Assembly: GCA_026901365.1 (NCBI GenBank)
Contig: QLOH01000312.1
Location: 868,001 to 932,000, forward strand
DNA: 64,000 nucleotides
Origin: Sesbania bispinosa
Lineage: Eukaryota; Streptophyta; Magnoliopsida; Fabales; Fabaceae
Reading direction: 5' to 3'
Shown here: positions 46,051-57,024 of the stretch, one piece after another
Numbering within the stretch: position 1 is the stretch's first letter
How the letters are laid out: the number at the start of each line of letters is the position of its first letter
Notes under the pieces: model-generated
Database searches by the model: none
Seen by the model: only the letters and a program-made list of their open reading frames with translations
Told to the model about the DNA's origin: nothing
Made by a program: the position numbers and the translations under genes

Positions 46051-47296
46051 TGCTTTTATATCTTTTTTTACCTTATATTTTTTTTTCATTTTGCGTATGA
46101 TTAAATTCCTGTTTAAACTTTATTTTATTTACTGGAATATTAATTTTAATGTTGTTAATGGTATTTGTTTTATTGAAAACAAAGGTTAATAACTAAATAA
46201 ATTTTAAAATTAATCATATTTTTTAAATAACAAACACAAACAGAAAATTTCATCCTTTACTTTTATTATATTTTCACAAATTTCATGTCAAACACCAAAG
46301 ATGGATTTTTTTTTATGATAAGATATTGATGACTTTTTTTTTTTTTCATTTTGTTTTAAGGGGAAAAGGACGACATGCATGATGGTTTTATTATACTATA
46401 TTTTATATTTAAGGTTATGTAAATGAGGTCCGTCCATGTTTTACAATGAAAATGTTAATGGAAAATTTTCATTATAATTGTCATTAATATAATATTTATT
46501 TGTTTTAATTTAACGTCATAATAATTACACTTAATTTCTTTACCAATCATTTAACATCTATTATTATCAATTAATTCATTTTTCCAATCATTTAGCATCT
46601 ATTATTATGGTAAGAATTTTTAAATTATCATATAAATGTGATAATTTATACTTAATACATCGTTATTTATAATTATAAATTATGTCTCACATTAAATTCA
46701 TGTTAATTACATTACCTTTTCACTATCATTAAATTTTCCATTTATGATTATAGTTTTTTATTCTATCATATTAAAAATAAGAATATAACGCTTTATAATT
46801 ATAGTAATAACCCTAAAAAAATCAATTATTTAAACAATATAATATCATAATTTATGTTCAATATACAATTACTTATAATTATATTCACCAAAAAAATTAT
46901 TTATAATTATAAATTATAAACCCAGACTTTGATGCACTTTTCTTATATGCTTAAAATATATTCAGTTCAATTTGAAATCATCGATTGTTATAAAAAAAAA
47001 TTCCTTTTTAAAATTAAAGTCATGTTAATTACATTCCTTTTTCACCGATTTCGTTAAAATCAATATTTACAATTTGACGCTTCTAATTCTAATAATGAAT
47101 AAATTTCTCCAAAATATAAATTATTCATTACATTAAAAACAAATGAATAATAAATTTTATTTATTTTAATATAATATAATATGATATAATAATATGCTTA
47201 AAATATATTCAGTTCAAATTCAAATAGTCGATCAATGTTATATATTTAACTTTTCAAATTTAATTCATTTAATCCTCTTCACCAATTTCATTAAAA
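46051..47296. other. AT-rich Helitron 3 interior
   Basis: No helicase N-terminal or Rep motifs are recognisable; the expected coding region is deleted or decayed beyond recognition. Phrases such as TTATATTTATAATTATAAATTA are repeated. Confidence 0.45.
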
Positions 47297-47311
47297 TCAA
47301 TCTTCACAGTT

Positions 47312-47493
47312 TTTTTTTTTTGGAAGACTACATGTATCTTTCACGGGAGGCAATCCTGTCGAGCTGGTAGGACCTCTATGGGCGGCAAAACTCTTCCTCC
47401 GAGTATTTAACACAGCTGCATACCCAGGGCTCGAACTCGAAATCACTGGTTAAGCTGAAACAACCCTTACCAGCTGATCCACGTGCTCGGTGG
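47312..47493 (-). mobile_element. tRNA-derived SINE
   Basis: On the minus strand it begins CCACCGAGCACGTGGATCAGCTGG (A-box like TGGATCAGCTGG). It has the B box GTTCGAGCCC about 50 bp on and ends in poly-A (T run 47311-47321 on the plus strand). The 15-bp duplication TCAATCTTCACAGTT flanks it at 47297-47311 and 47494-47508. Confidence 0.85.
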
Positions 47494-47937
47494 TCAATCT
47501 TCACAGTTTGACGCTTCTACTTCTAATAATGAATAAATTTCACTAAAATGTAATTTTTTAATTACATTAAAAAGTAAATCAATAATAATATTATTAATTT
47601 TAATATAATATAAAATATTTATTACTTTGCAATTTAACATCATAATAATTACAATCATATTATTTTCCGATCATTACAAATCCATTATTATGGTAACAAT
47701 TTTCAGATTATAACCCAATCACGTCGATTGAGTATTGTGCCTACAAAAATTCATTACACTTACCATTTATAGTTATCATGTACATTAACATAATTTAAAG
47801 TGCACTATAAAAACAATTCAATGTTATATAAGGAGTTACGAATTTTTTAAAGAAAAAAGAAAAAAAAATTAATTATGACCTCCCATATAACATAACCTCA
47901 ATACCTTCTTTCTTCCCTGCAAATGCGCGCGATACAC

Positions 47938-48075
47938 AACGGTCAATTGTATGTTGCACTATCAAGAGTAACATCACGTAATGAACTTAAAGTTCTTATA
48001 TGTGATAAAGAGGGAAATTCAACTAACACTACATCAAATGTGGTTTACAAAGAAGTTTTTCAAAATTTAATTTAG
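47938..48075 (+). pseudogene. Helitron helicase, last 46 codons
   Basis: NGQLYVALSRVTSRNELKVL continues to VVYKEVFQNLI and TAG at 48073-48075. This is helicase motif VI and the C terminus, still open. It is the only helicase part left in Helitron 3. Confidence 0.8.
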
Positions 48076-48354
48076 GTAAGTAACATTCTGTTTTTACGAC
48101 ATACTATTACTTTATATTAACTTCTATCTTATTTTAACCTTAACTTTTCTTTTTCCTCTTTTCATAGTAATTCTTTTACAATGTATAATCTTTTCTCATA
48201 CATATATTTATTACGAATTATATACACATTCACCTTCAAATACACGTTCAAACCAAAACTAATTTTAAAATAATAACAACATTAAAATTTAAAACTTATC
48301 TGTTAACACTCCAATTACGATCATTTTTCGTGCATCGCACGGGTACTGGACTAG

Positions 48355-49608
48355 TAAAGATAAAAATAAAGATGTCGTCAATGTAATTCATTATATAATC
48401 ATGTAAATATCATTAAATTAGTTTATATTGTGTTAGTATGTTTTTAAGAAAAATGGAACAATGTAAGTTCATAAGATATTTGAGAGGTGACAAAAATTGT
48501 TGACAAATTCCTTTGTTCATCCCTTTTGTATATGCCCTTGCTTGACCCTCATGTTTGTTTAGGATTCATAGGTTCATAATATAAACTCAAGAAAAGACAC
48601 ATCTACTGATATAGGTGGTTGCTTAGCTCTTTGGGTCTAAAAGTGATTTCTTGGCTTTATTAGGTTTTTTTGGGAGTATCGACGAGGTGATAAGCCATAA
48701 TATTGAAATTTTGTGATTTAAAGGAATTGCCACCAAAGTTTATTTATAAAGAGAAAATTTTAGAAAAAAAAAACTTAAAAGAAGAAATGGTCTTTTAAAA
48801 CAAGATTTGGATTCAGCGGTCGAATATGTGTAGGGAATGTATTAGCACCCCAATTTAATTGTACAAATTTTGTTAACTTTGAAAATATTTATTTTATCCC
48901 GCTTTATGAATATTGACTAGGTGATAGCAGTACGTGTACGGATCTAGATTGGAACTAAAACAAACAAATATTAACGCATGAAATGAAAAAGGCAGCAACT
49001 ATGGAATTCGAAATTAATAAACAAAAGAGAAGAAAAATGAAAGTGGAAAAGGATTAGAAGTGGAGAAGACGCCACTGATAAGGAAACCCCTTCAGCAGAT
49101 AAGTCTCAGGTGCAGAACCGCCACCAGCTCATGGAGCAGGATAAGATTCACCATGATTTAAGCAAGAACCACTAAGCCTTCTCAACTCACACGAGAGGAG
49201 GAAAATAAAGCTAAGCTTTAATAAAATGAAGTGTTAAACCTGTATACAAGGAGACCCCTCCTACTTATAGCCTAAAAAGGTGGTCATGAGTGGAAAAAGG
49301 CAAGGAAATTGATTCTATCCTAAGTGGGTGTTGAACCCTCAACCCCAAGCTATCCTAAGCCTTAAACTAGGTGCCTCTCATTAAAGGAAAAGTAAGGAGG
49401 AAAATACAACTCAAATAAAATACAAACTATTAAACAATAGATTGAGGCCATGAACATGTGGCCTATTTAGGAAAATTAAAAATAAACCAAATAAGGAAAT
49501 TATCAAATATGAATCTTGATGCCTTGACCCTTAAGTGGGAAGGTCAATGTTGACCCATGCAAGGGAAGTCAACTCCTCATCGATGGGCTTCTTGGGTCTT
49601 GCGCTCCT
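48355..49608. other. Repeat fragments: possible copia RNase H and LTR piece
   Basis: At about 48590-48660 the frames DTSTDIGGCLAL and LGLKVISWL, one base out of step, resemble the copia RNase H box (TSTxGGC...ISW). Around 48720-48860, GAATTGCCACCAAAGTTTAT and GTATTAGCACCCC look like part of a legume LTR. Neither has visible ends. Confidence 0.35.
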
Positions 49609-50273
49609 TGTAACATCCCGAAAATTGGACCTAAGAAGAATCTAGAGGAAATTAGAAGTAAGATGAGAACTTAGGGGTTGGAAAGGAAAATAAGATGAGA
49701 GTTAGGGAAATGATTAAGAGTTATGAGTTTTGAGGGAACCGAGAAGAGAAAAACTAAGTATTGAGCCAAACCTGACTGTAGAGTTAGCATAGGAGAAGTC
49801 ACGTCCGGTGGTAGAGAGGTTGGCACAGTGAAGAGGGGAGGAAGGAAGTGGAGACATTAGAAATAGGGAATTAGATTAAGATGGAAGTAACAAAGCTTAA
49901 ATGAATTGGCCGGAAGGAGGAAGGGAGGTATAAACTCAAGGGACCGAGGTAGAAGGTGATTTTATGGAAAGGAATAAGAGAATAGAAGAGAATAGTCTCA
50001 TGGATACTTAGAACCCTTAACGTTAGCCTTTTTGGAGTTAAATTATGAGTTATAACATGACTCATGTAAAGTTTGCCCCGTTAGACTTCAACCAAGGTTA
50101 TTGCTTGAGTTTGGGTTTTAAGCCTAATGACCTTGGTGCACTAATTCGAAAATAGTTGTAGATATCCAATTAAGGTTATTCCAATTGCATTAAAAAGCTA
50201 ACATCCGGGGCTTCAGTTTGATATGCTATATGATAGTATTCCGAGCTCATTTGCACCCCCAAACAGTGAGTTT

Positions 50274-50423
50274 GCGCGCTCAAGCGCGTAGAGAAGTAAA
50301 ATTAGCATTCTGGCAGAAAATCTAGGCGCGCTCAAGCGCCTAAGTCTGATGCTCATGTCTCCAAAACAAAGACTTTGGGCGCTCAAGCGCCCTGTTGGGC
50401 TCTCAAGCACTCGCGAGCGCGTC
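50274..50423 (+). promoter_or_regulatory. Palindrome array GGCGCTCAAGCGCC
   Basis: Copies: GCGCGCTCAAGCGCG (50274), GGCGCGCTCAAGCGCC (50325), GGGCGCTCAAGCGCCC (50377), and a decayed pair to 50423. They lie 40-190 bp before the GAGAGAG leader. The 3' LTR has the equivalent at 57690-57840 with different point changes. Confidence 0.8.
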
Positions 50424-50929
50424 CTGCCTCATGAAAACGCGCAGATTCTTCCTCTTCTTCATTTCTTCTTTTCTCTAGGGTTTCAAGTGAGAGAGAGAGA
50501 GTTTTTAGAGAGAGAAAGTGAGAGGAAGAAGGAGCTAGTTGATTAGAAGCCTTCCCCACCTCTTGGAGCTTGAAGATCATCCTTCTCTTCTCCCTATTTT
50601 CACCAAGTTTCTCCTATTTAAGGTGAGTGTGGTTCTCACCCACTTGTAATCTTGATTGTTATCCTATGTATGCTCCCTATTCATTCTCCCCCTTGCTATT
50701 ATTGTTGATTAGAGTTGATTTTATGCAAACCTAGGGTGGATTATTGGAATGATTGAATGTATGACCTTGTTACGCAAACCCTAGGTCAGAGGATTTGGGA
50801 TTTTTGTGAAATCTTGAATTGTTGATGCTGAACCTTGACTTTGTTGTTGTTTATGCACATATTTATTCTTGTGAAAGTATTGTTATCCTCATGAAATCAT
50901 TTACTCATGTTTTTGAAAAGAAAGGGATT

Positions 50930-51210
50930 TGGGTCTTAGGACCTCATGTTTTGAAAGGAAGAGTTTTGGGGTCTTTTAGACCTCATGTTGAAAATTAATG
51001 ATTTTGAATCCTTAGACTTCATGTTTAAAAGATTGATTTTGGGTCCTTGGATTTCATGTTTAAAATGATCCTGTAAAACACTCAGATTTTGGTCCCTGGA
51101 CTCATGTTCCCAAGACTTTGTCTTCGGTCCTTGGACTCATGTCAAATAATTAATATTTTGGTCCATGGACTCATGCTTCAAGACTCTGTCTTCGGTCCAT
51201 GGACTCATGT
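50930..51210 (+). repeat. Degenerate repeats of a GGTCC...CTCATG phrase
   Basis: About nine units of roughly 30-35 bp share TTTTGGTCC-x-TGGACTCATG. The 3' LTR has the same set at 58345-58635, so the array is part of the LTR. Confidence 0.8.
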
Positions 51211-51523
51211 TAAAAGAAATAAATTCTTGTTTGAATCTATCACAGTTATTGGGTAAGGTCTTTTGGCCTTCAAGAACGACGATTCCTGTTAGTCTGAGCT
51301 CAATCTAGCCTCACAGATAAGTGGAAATAACCCTTGGGTGTTGGGTAAAACATTTCATGACTAACATTGCATTTACGGTTGTCATTGGATGGCTAACATT
51401 CTATGTTTTGATTTGCTATTATGAACGTTTTATCAACTGATCAAGTTATGTTATACTGCTGCATGTTATGTGTTCTGTTTTCCCCCACATCGCACACACC
51501 GTTACCTCACTCACTGGGACGTA

Positions 51524-51677
51524 TGGTCCGTTTGGTTTACAGTTGAGTAGAATTGATTCTAGAAATGAATGGTTGAGATGGATTATGCACGCTTTACGAA
51601 GTACGTTGGACGGAAGTGATTTAAAATCACTTTTCAAAACCATGGTTTTGTTCTACCATAATTTAAAACAAACAACC
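51524..51677. mobile_element. Short MITE with GTTTGG ends, copy 2, inside the 5' LTR
   Basis: TGGTCCGTTTGGTTTACAG to AAACAAACAACC, flanked by ACGTA at 51519-51523 and 51678-51682. The 3' LTR has the empty site (GGGACGTAGTCTC at 58941), which proves the insertion and its duplication. Related to 14524-14680. Confidence 0.9.
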
Positions 51678-52190
51678 ACGTAGTCTCATCCTACGATGTG
51701 GGAATTATATTTCAGCTGTGCAGGTTGCTGTGCAGGTTCTGGGCAGGAGAGTTGAGGACTCAATTGAAGTAGAGTGTTAAGACTTGTAATTGTAAATTAG
51801 AGGTTTATTGATGTATTAAAGTTGAGACTTTAGTTTGGCCATGGAGGCTTAGATAGAGATTAAAATTGTATGGTGCTATTATCAATTGTATTGGTGATTT
51901 TTCTGGATTTCAGGTTAAGATAGAAAATTTTGAAATTTCCAGTTTACAAGGGAAACTCTGTCGGATTTCTGGCAGGAGTGTTGTATCTTTTTATAACCTA
52001 AGATGTAAGTTAGTTCCATGAATTTGAATGTTGTATGACCTTGTGAAAGCTTAAGAAAACGTTGGATTGCCTAAGCAGTTGTATGAACTGTGTGACGATA
52101 TCAGTAATGGCGCGAAATAATTTCAGAAATTCGGGAATAGTGTTTCCAACGGACATTATTCTTGAATTAAGGAATTAGGACGTTACATTT

Positions 52191-52208
52191 TGGTATCAGA
52201 GCAGTTCA
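52191..52208 (+). promoter_or_regulatory. Primer-binding site, initiator tRNA-Met type
   Basis: TGGTATCAGAGCAGTTCA starts three bases after the LTR end and is identical to the site of the gypsy element at 38095. Confidence 0.85.
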
Positions 52209-52666
52209 ATCCAATTGGACTGTGGTTAGGTTAGTTGCCCGTGACTTACTATGATCCTACAGTATTTCGTACTCAATATAGGGACTAATCACCCCTCTAT
52301 TGGGTGCGTTGTACACGGGATTATGGTTAGTGACGTGAACAGAACGCCTTGTTAAGGAAGTTATGACACTTATCCAACAAGGTTAGAGCCAACCACTTGT
52401 TAGATAGAGGGAGAATGACATAGGTTCATTTCCAAGAGTAAGAGCTTCACCTTAGAAATCTTATAAAACGTCATCCTTAACCCCTAATGGACGTGAGGCA
52501 CACTTAGAAGGAAAGGTAAAGTCTAAGTTTTTTAGAGAGAGTGCGTAATTAGTTTTGGAATGTGAAAACAAGAGGTAGGTCTAGAGGGGTCATGAGGAGT
52601 AGTGATACGAATTGAAAACGTAAATATAGGAATGTCTTGAAGATCAATTAACGGTAAATAAATGTA

Positions 52667-52870
52667 AGGACCTTGACACAATCCAAGACCTGCTGGAAGC
52701 ACCAAAGCTGTCAAAGATAGGAACTCGACACAATCTGTGACTTGCCGGAAGCATCAAAGTTATCAAATATAGGAACTTGACACAATCCGTGACCTGCCGG
52801 AAGCACCAAAGTTATCAAGATATAAGCAACTAGACCCTAACCAAGACCTGCTGATAGAACCTAAGTTATC
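52667..52870 (+). repeat. Tandem 52-bp repeats (about 4 copies)
   Basis: Units begin AGGACCTTGACACA (52667), AGGAACTCGACACA (52719) and AGGAACTTGACACA (52771), plus a weaker fourth. Each contains GACCTGCCGGAAGCACCAAAG or a near variant. Confidence 0.85.
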
Positions 52871-52934
52871 AAGTAGTTCTTTAATCCAAGAACAAAGGAT
52901 AAGCTCTCACAATGAGAAAACTCAAATTTTATTG

Positions 52935-54043
52935 CACTACAACATTATAGACTTTAGGCAACGCTTTTTTAGACAACATTTAAAAAATCGTTGCTGAAAC
53001 ATGAAATAGGAAACGGTTTTACACCTGTAGACCTCATGTATATTTGGCAACAGTTTTCAAGTTGTAGCCGTATTTTAGGCAACATTTTTCTTGATAACGG
53101 TTGAAAAACCGTAGCCAAAACATGATATAGGCAACAATTATTTAATTTTGTAGATCTTTCTTAGTCAACGGTTTTAAAATTGTTGTCAAAACATAAAATA
53201 GGAAACGTTTTTTAAATTGTGGTGATTTTTCCTAATCAACGATTATTAAAATTGTTGCAAAAACATAGAATAGGCAACATTTTTTAAATTTTATGGATTT
53301 TTTAGTCAACAATTGTAAAGCCGTTGCCAAAACATAAAATAGGTAACATTTTTTCAATTGTGGAGATTTTTTAGTTAATGATTATAAAATTATTGTCAAA
53401 ACATGTAATAGGCAACAATTTTTCAACAGGCAACAAGAAAAACCGTTGTTTAAAATATTAAACAATATTGATTTAATGTTTAAGTTTTCAAATTTTTGTT
53501 TTACTAAAATTTTATCTGTCAAATAAATTACCTTAACATAAAAAAATTATATCTTTGATTTTAACCTAAGAGATTTTATAAGCTTATTTTAAAATTTGTG
53601 GTTCATATGATATATATATATATATATTAAAATTGACAATGCATATAACAAATATATGTGTTAACTTAGTGGATAGAACTTAGTGTTTAAAGATGAGGAG
53701 TTGTGTTCGAATCCTACCTTGGCTATTTTAAGAATTTTTACTTTTCATTCTGAAAATCGTGGCTTATTCCTTTATTTTAGGCAACGGTTAAAAATCGTAG
53801 CCTAAGCTAATAGACCGTTGCCTAAGGTCTCTTGGGAGTAGGCTTGAAAACCTTACTCCAAACATGCTTTGAGCAACGTTTACGCTTTCTGTAGCTGAAA
53901 ACTCCAAAAAACCGTTGCCTAAGGGAATAGGCAACGACGGATAATTCCACGCCTGCAAAACCGTTCCCTAAACTTTCAGCAACGGTTTTTTTGCTTTCAG
54001 GAACGGTTTTTTGTTGTTGTCGCAGACAAAAAATGTTGCAGTG
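52935..54043. mobile_element. Non-autonomous CACTA-like element, 1.1 kb
   Basis: Ends CACTACAACATT and AATGTTGCAGTG are inverted. TTG flanks both sides (52932-52934, 54044-54046). The body is filled with about 20 copies of GGCAACGGTTTTT-like motifs in both directions. No open frame. Confidence 0.85.
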
Positions 54044-54119
54044 TTGATAAAATAACTAACTACAAACTAATTCTCAATGCTAATATATAGCAAAGGAATT
54101 TCCTAAAATAAACTATCTA

Positions 54120-54250
54120 AAAGATACAGTCCTAAATTAAATAGATTTATAAGATAAAATATAATCCTAAAAGATTTAATCCTAAATAAGATAAAATATA
54201 ATCCTAAAAGATTTAAATATATTCCTAAGAGATCATGATATTGATTCCTA
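54120..54250. repeat. AAGATAAAATATAATCCTAA repeats
   Basis: Two good and one partial tandem copies of a roughly 38-bp AT-rich unit. Confidence 0.65.
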
Positions 54251-54369
54251 ACAGATCCCATCCTAAATAAATTAGTTATGATCTGATTAGATACACTTTC
54301 CCGAAATAGGCTCTCCTAAGATTCGGATAACAGATATAACCGATTGTCAGATCGGATAACACTCTTGTA

Positions 54370-54600
54370 CTTCAATCCGAGTTAAGTTAAACCACTTCTT
54401 TGGTTCTTCTTCTGCTCGGTGGTCTACTTTCCTTTGGACTTCAGTGATCAAGAGTTTCAAAGCTCTCTTTAACTGCTCAGATCTAGCCCCAGTCATTGAA
54501 TCTTCAATCCCTTGCAATGCATATGAGGCATCCTGGTTGAGGTCAGATGGGATCGTGTCAAGTAGGCTACCTAGTAAGGGAGGATAGTGTTGGTTGCTTG
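54370..54600 (-). pseudogene. Possible C-terminal relic of a retrotransposon polyprotein
   Basis: On the minus strand a frame reads LLDTIPSDLNQDASYALQGI, then MTGARSEQLKRALKLL and VDHRAEEEPKKW. The M/T-x-A/S-R-x-x-x-L/F pattern resembles the end of gypsy polyproteins (TRSRAK-type). It is opposite to the surrounding element, so it is a separate insertion or rearranged piece. Weakly supported. Confidence 0.35.
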
Positions 54601-57011
54601 TGTTTACACCTTGAGGGTGTGATTTGTTTGATTAATCATGATGCTTGTTTCTGCTTGAATAATTGATTGACATGCCTGTTTGTTTGCGTTGTTGGAATGT
54701 CTTGTATGTGGAGGTGATGGTGAATTTCTAGGATTTGGGTTTTTCCATGACAGGTAGAGGTTAGAAGAGCAGTGTGGGACTCATGGGAGGTTAGAGAAAC
54801 CTAATGCCATTAGTGAGGGGGAGTAACCCTAGTTCTTTGGTTAAGATGTTTACCATAGGGTAGGTGTACTCTTAAGGATAATTCGAGGAATTGAATTAGG
54901 GCCTTTAATCTCATATCCTTGCCTCCTTTCCTTATTTCCCTATTGGTGTATGCTGGTGTTGATGGTTGTGCTATTTCGATTCTAATCTCATTATTAGTTG
55001 CCTAGTCATTCTATGGATCCGATTAGATATCTAATTAGGTGGTAAGTGATTTTAATTTGATGGTGATTAGATTATTTAAGTCTTATGATCGGTGATTTGG
55101 TTTTATTATGCAAGAAGCAAGTGCAATCCTTTGTCCCCTAAGATATTAGACTAATACTCCTAGAGTCCCTAATTGGTTATTAGATGTAGCTTTGGTTCTC
55201 ATAGTTACATGTTAATTATCTAGTTATTTAATGTATTCGTACAACATGAACTAATGGAGGATTTCCTAGTTTAGGAACCAAGTTGGGATCCATTGTACCT
55301 CGTCAACCTATGACTCAAATTATTGATCAGGTGGGGATTAGTATGCCATTTCCAAAGGACCATTTGGAATTCTTATCTCGTGGGAGTAGTAGGCCTTGTA
55401 AGGAATTGAGGGTGTAGCCTTCCCTTATCCTTTCAATTTGTGATAGGTGAGTTGGTAGCCTTAGATCAATTTAATCCTTAAATGTATTTATTTTGTGATA
55501 GAGCTTGATAAAAGAATGCTTGGACTGATTGTTAATGTTTTCCTTAGCTCCATTAGAATGGTCTAGTGATTTAAGAGCAACTAGAACCCATGACTCTAAC
55601 ATGAATGGAATTTGGACCTTAGTGGTTAAGGGTAAATGTAATCCCTTCGGCTTGTTGTTGCTTAGGGAAGTTATTGGGAAATTATTCATAACTTAGTTTG
55701 GTTAGGGGGTGTTGTAATCTGAGAATGGTGAGTGGGGTATAGCAGAGGTAAGGAATGTGACATGTTGAGCTTGAGAAGCGTACCACTGGTTAGAGGTGTG
55801 AATTGTGTGGCATAATTTCTTAAGGAAACATGGAACCCCAAATTTTGGGTGATTGTTACTCAAAAGAACCATTATGTAAACCTTTTCCAATCTAGATCTC
55901 CTGACAATGTTTTCCACCTAGAACCATGATTGATAATAAAATTTCTCATCCCCAAAATCATGATTTCCACTTATGTGCACGTGATGGAGTGATAGGTACA
56001 AGCAGACCTACACATTATCATGTTCTGTTAGATTAGATTGACGTTTCTTCCGGATGAGCTACAGAAGCTTGTCCATTCTTTATCATATATGTATCAGAGA
56101 AGCTCCACTGCTATTTTTGCTGTTACTCTAATGCGTTGTGTTCACTTGGTTGCAATCTATATTCTTTTCTCGAGACCTGTGTGTGTTGTCGTAGAAACTA
56201 GTGATAACATGATGTTGTTAGAGGATTATGTTTCAGGCTAGCCAGCTCCTTGGGAACACAGGGTAGTTTCATGAGGTAGACTTAAAACCTAGAGGGCTGT
56301 TAGGAAGGGCCCGAGTCCTTAACGGGGGTAGCCTGGTAGGGGAAGATATAAGTACCCACAGTATAACTTAAAAGAAAAATCAGAAATACTTGGATCACAG
56401 CTAGGTTATTAGCAGCACCCAGATTTTAGTTTTCCCCACACATTGTGTGACCACTGGATAGCCTTGGGAGTAGGGGATGTGTTAAGAGTCAAGCTAGAAG
56501 CTATAATCGAAGTTTTTGGACTTTTCTTATACCACGACCCTGTCGGTAGCGTGGGAAATTGCACATAAGATAGGATAGAGGAGAGGCAACCACCATTTTC
56601 TTTTCTATTAGGAATCATGAGTAGAATGTTTTGACTCGACTAGGAAGGATGATGATATTGGGTAGTTAGACCCTCCGAGGGTGAGGGAAGCCAACTTGTG
56701 ACCCCTAGGAATCCATATCAGAGTTGTGAGGAGAGAAACGGAAGATTGACAGATTTCAACGTAAGCTAGGAATAGAACCAACAAGGAAGGTGATGTCATC
56801 CTAGGAGTAGCCTATGGGGTGAGATCCTAAGAGACGAGTTTAGAAGTGAAATCGACCCTTAATCTTGTTTAGACACCTTGAAAAATAGAAGTATTAGTTA
56901 CTAGGCAATGGTTTGGGAAGGATTCTAGTGCACAAACATAGTTGGGAATACGAAGGTCAACTAGTGTGGGGGGGGGGCATTGGGAGCAAATTTTGAGGAC
57001 AAAATTTATTT
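54601..57011 (+). other. Interior of the LARD-like element, no recognisable genes
   Basis: Base composition is even and short frames exist, but none has a retrotransposon motif. It ends with ATTTTGAGGACAAAATTTAT, a phrase usual just before the polypurine tract of such elements. Confidence 0.5.
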
Positions 57012-57024
57012 AAGGGGGTAGAAA
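57012..57024 (+). promoter_or_regulatory. Polypurine tract
   Basis: AAGGGGGTAGAAA directly precedes the TGTAACATCCCG of the 3' LTR. Confidence 0.75.

Larger units (their letters stand above)
43344..48354 (+). mobile_element. Helitron 3
   Basis: The 5' end TCTTTATTATATATAAAAG follows an A. The 3' end is CGTGCATCGCACG hairpin, then GGGTACTGGACTAG, followed by T. Length 5011 bp. It carries an RPA-like multi-exon relic, only the last part of the helicase, and a SINE. The 3' 30 bases are close to those of Helitron 1 and similar to Helitron 2, so one family or closely related families are present. Confidence 0.82.
49609..52187 (+). repeat. 5' LTR of the LARD-like element
   Basis: TGTAACATCCCGAAAATTGG to GGACGTTACA, 2579 bp including a 154-bp MITE plus its duplication. 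It holds a GCGCTCAAGCGC palindrome array, a GAGAGAGAG leader, the hairpin donor GGTGAGTGTGGTTCTCACC (50622-50640) and a run of GGTCC-TGGACTCATG repeats (50930-51210). Confidence 0.88.

Noticed and set aside
50349..50546. Frames over the GCGCTCAAGCGC array and leader
   Set aside because: They arise from the palindromes and GAGAGA leader in several frames at once and are not conserved in frame between the two LTRs.
56038..56241. 67-codon frame in the LARD-like interior
   Set aside because: No retrotransposon or host motif; length expected by chance.
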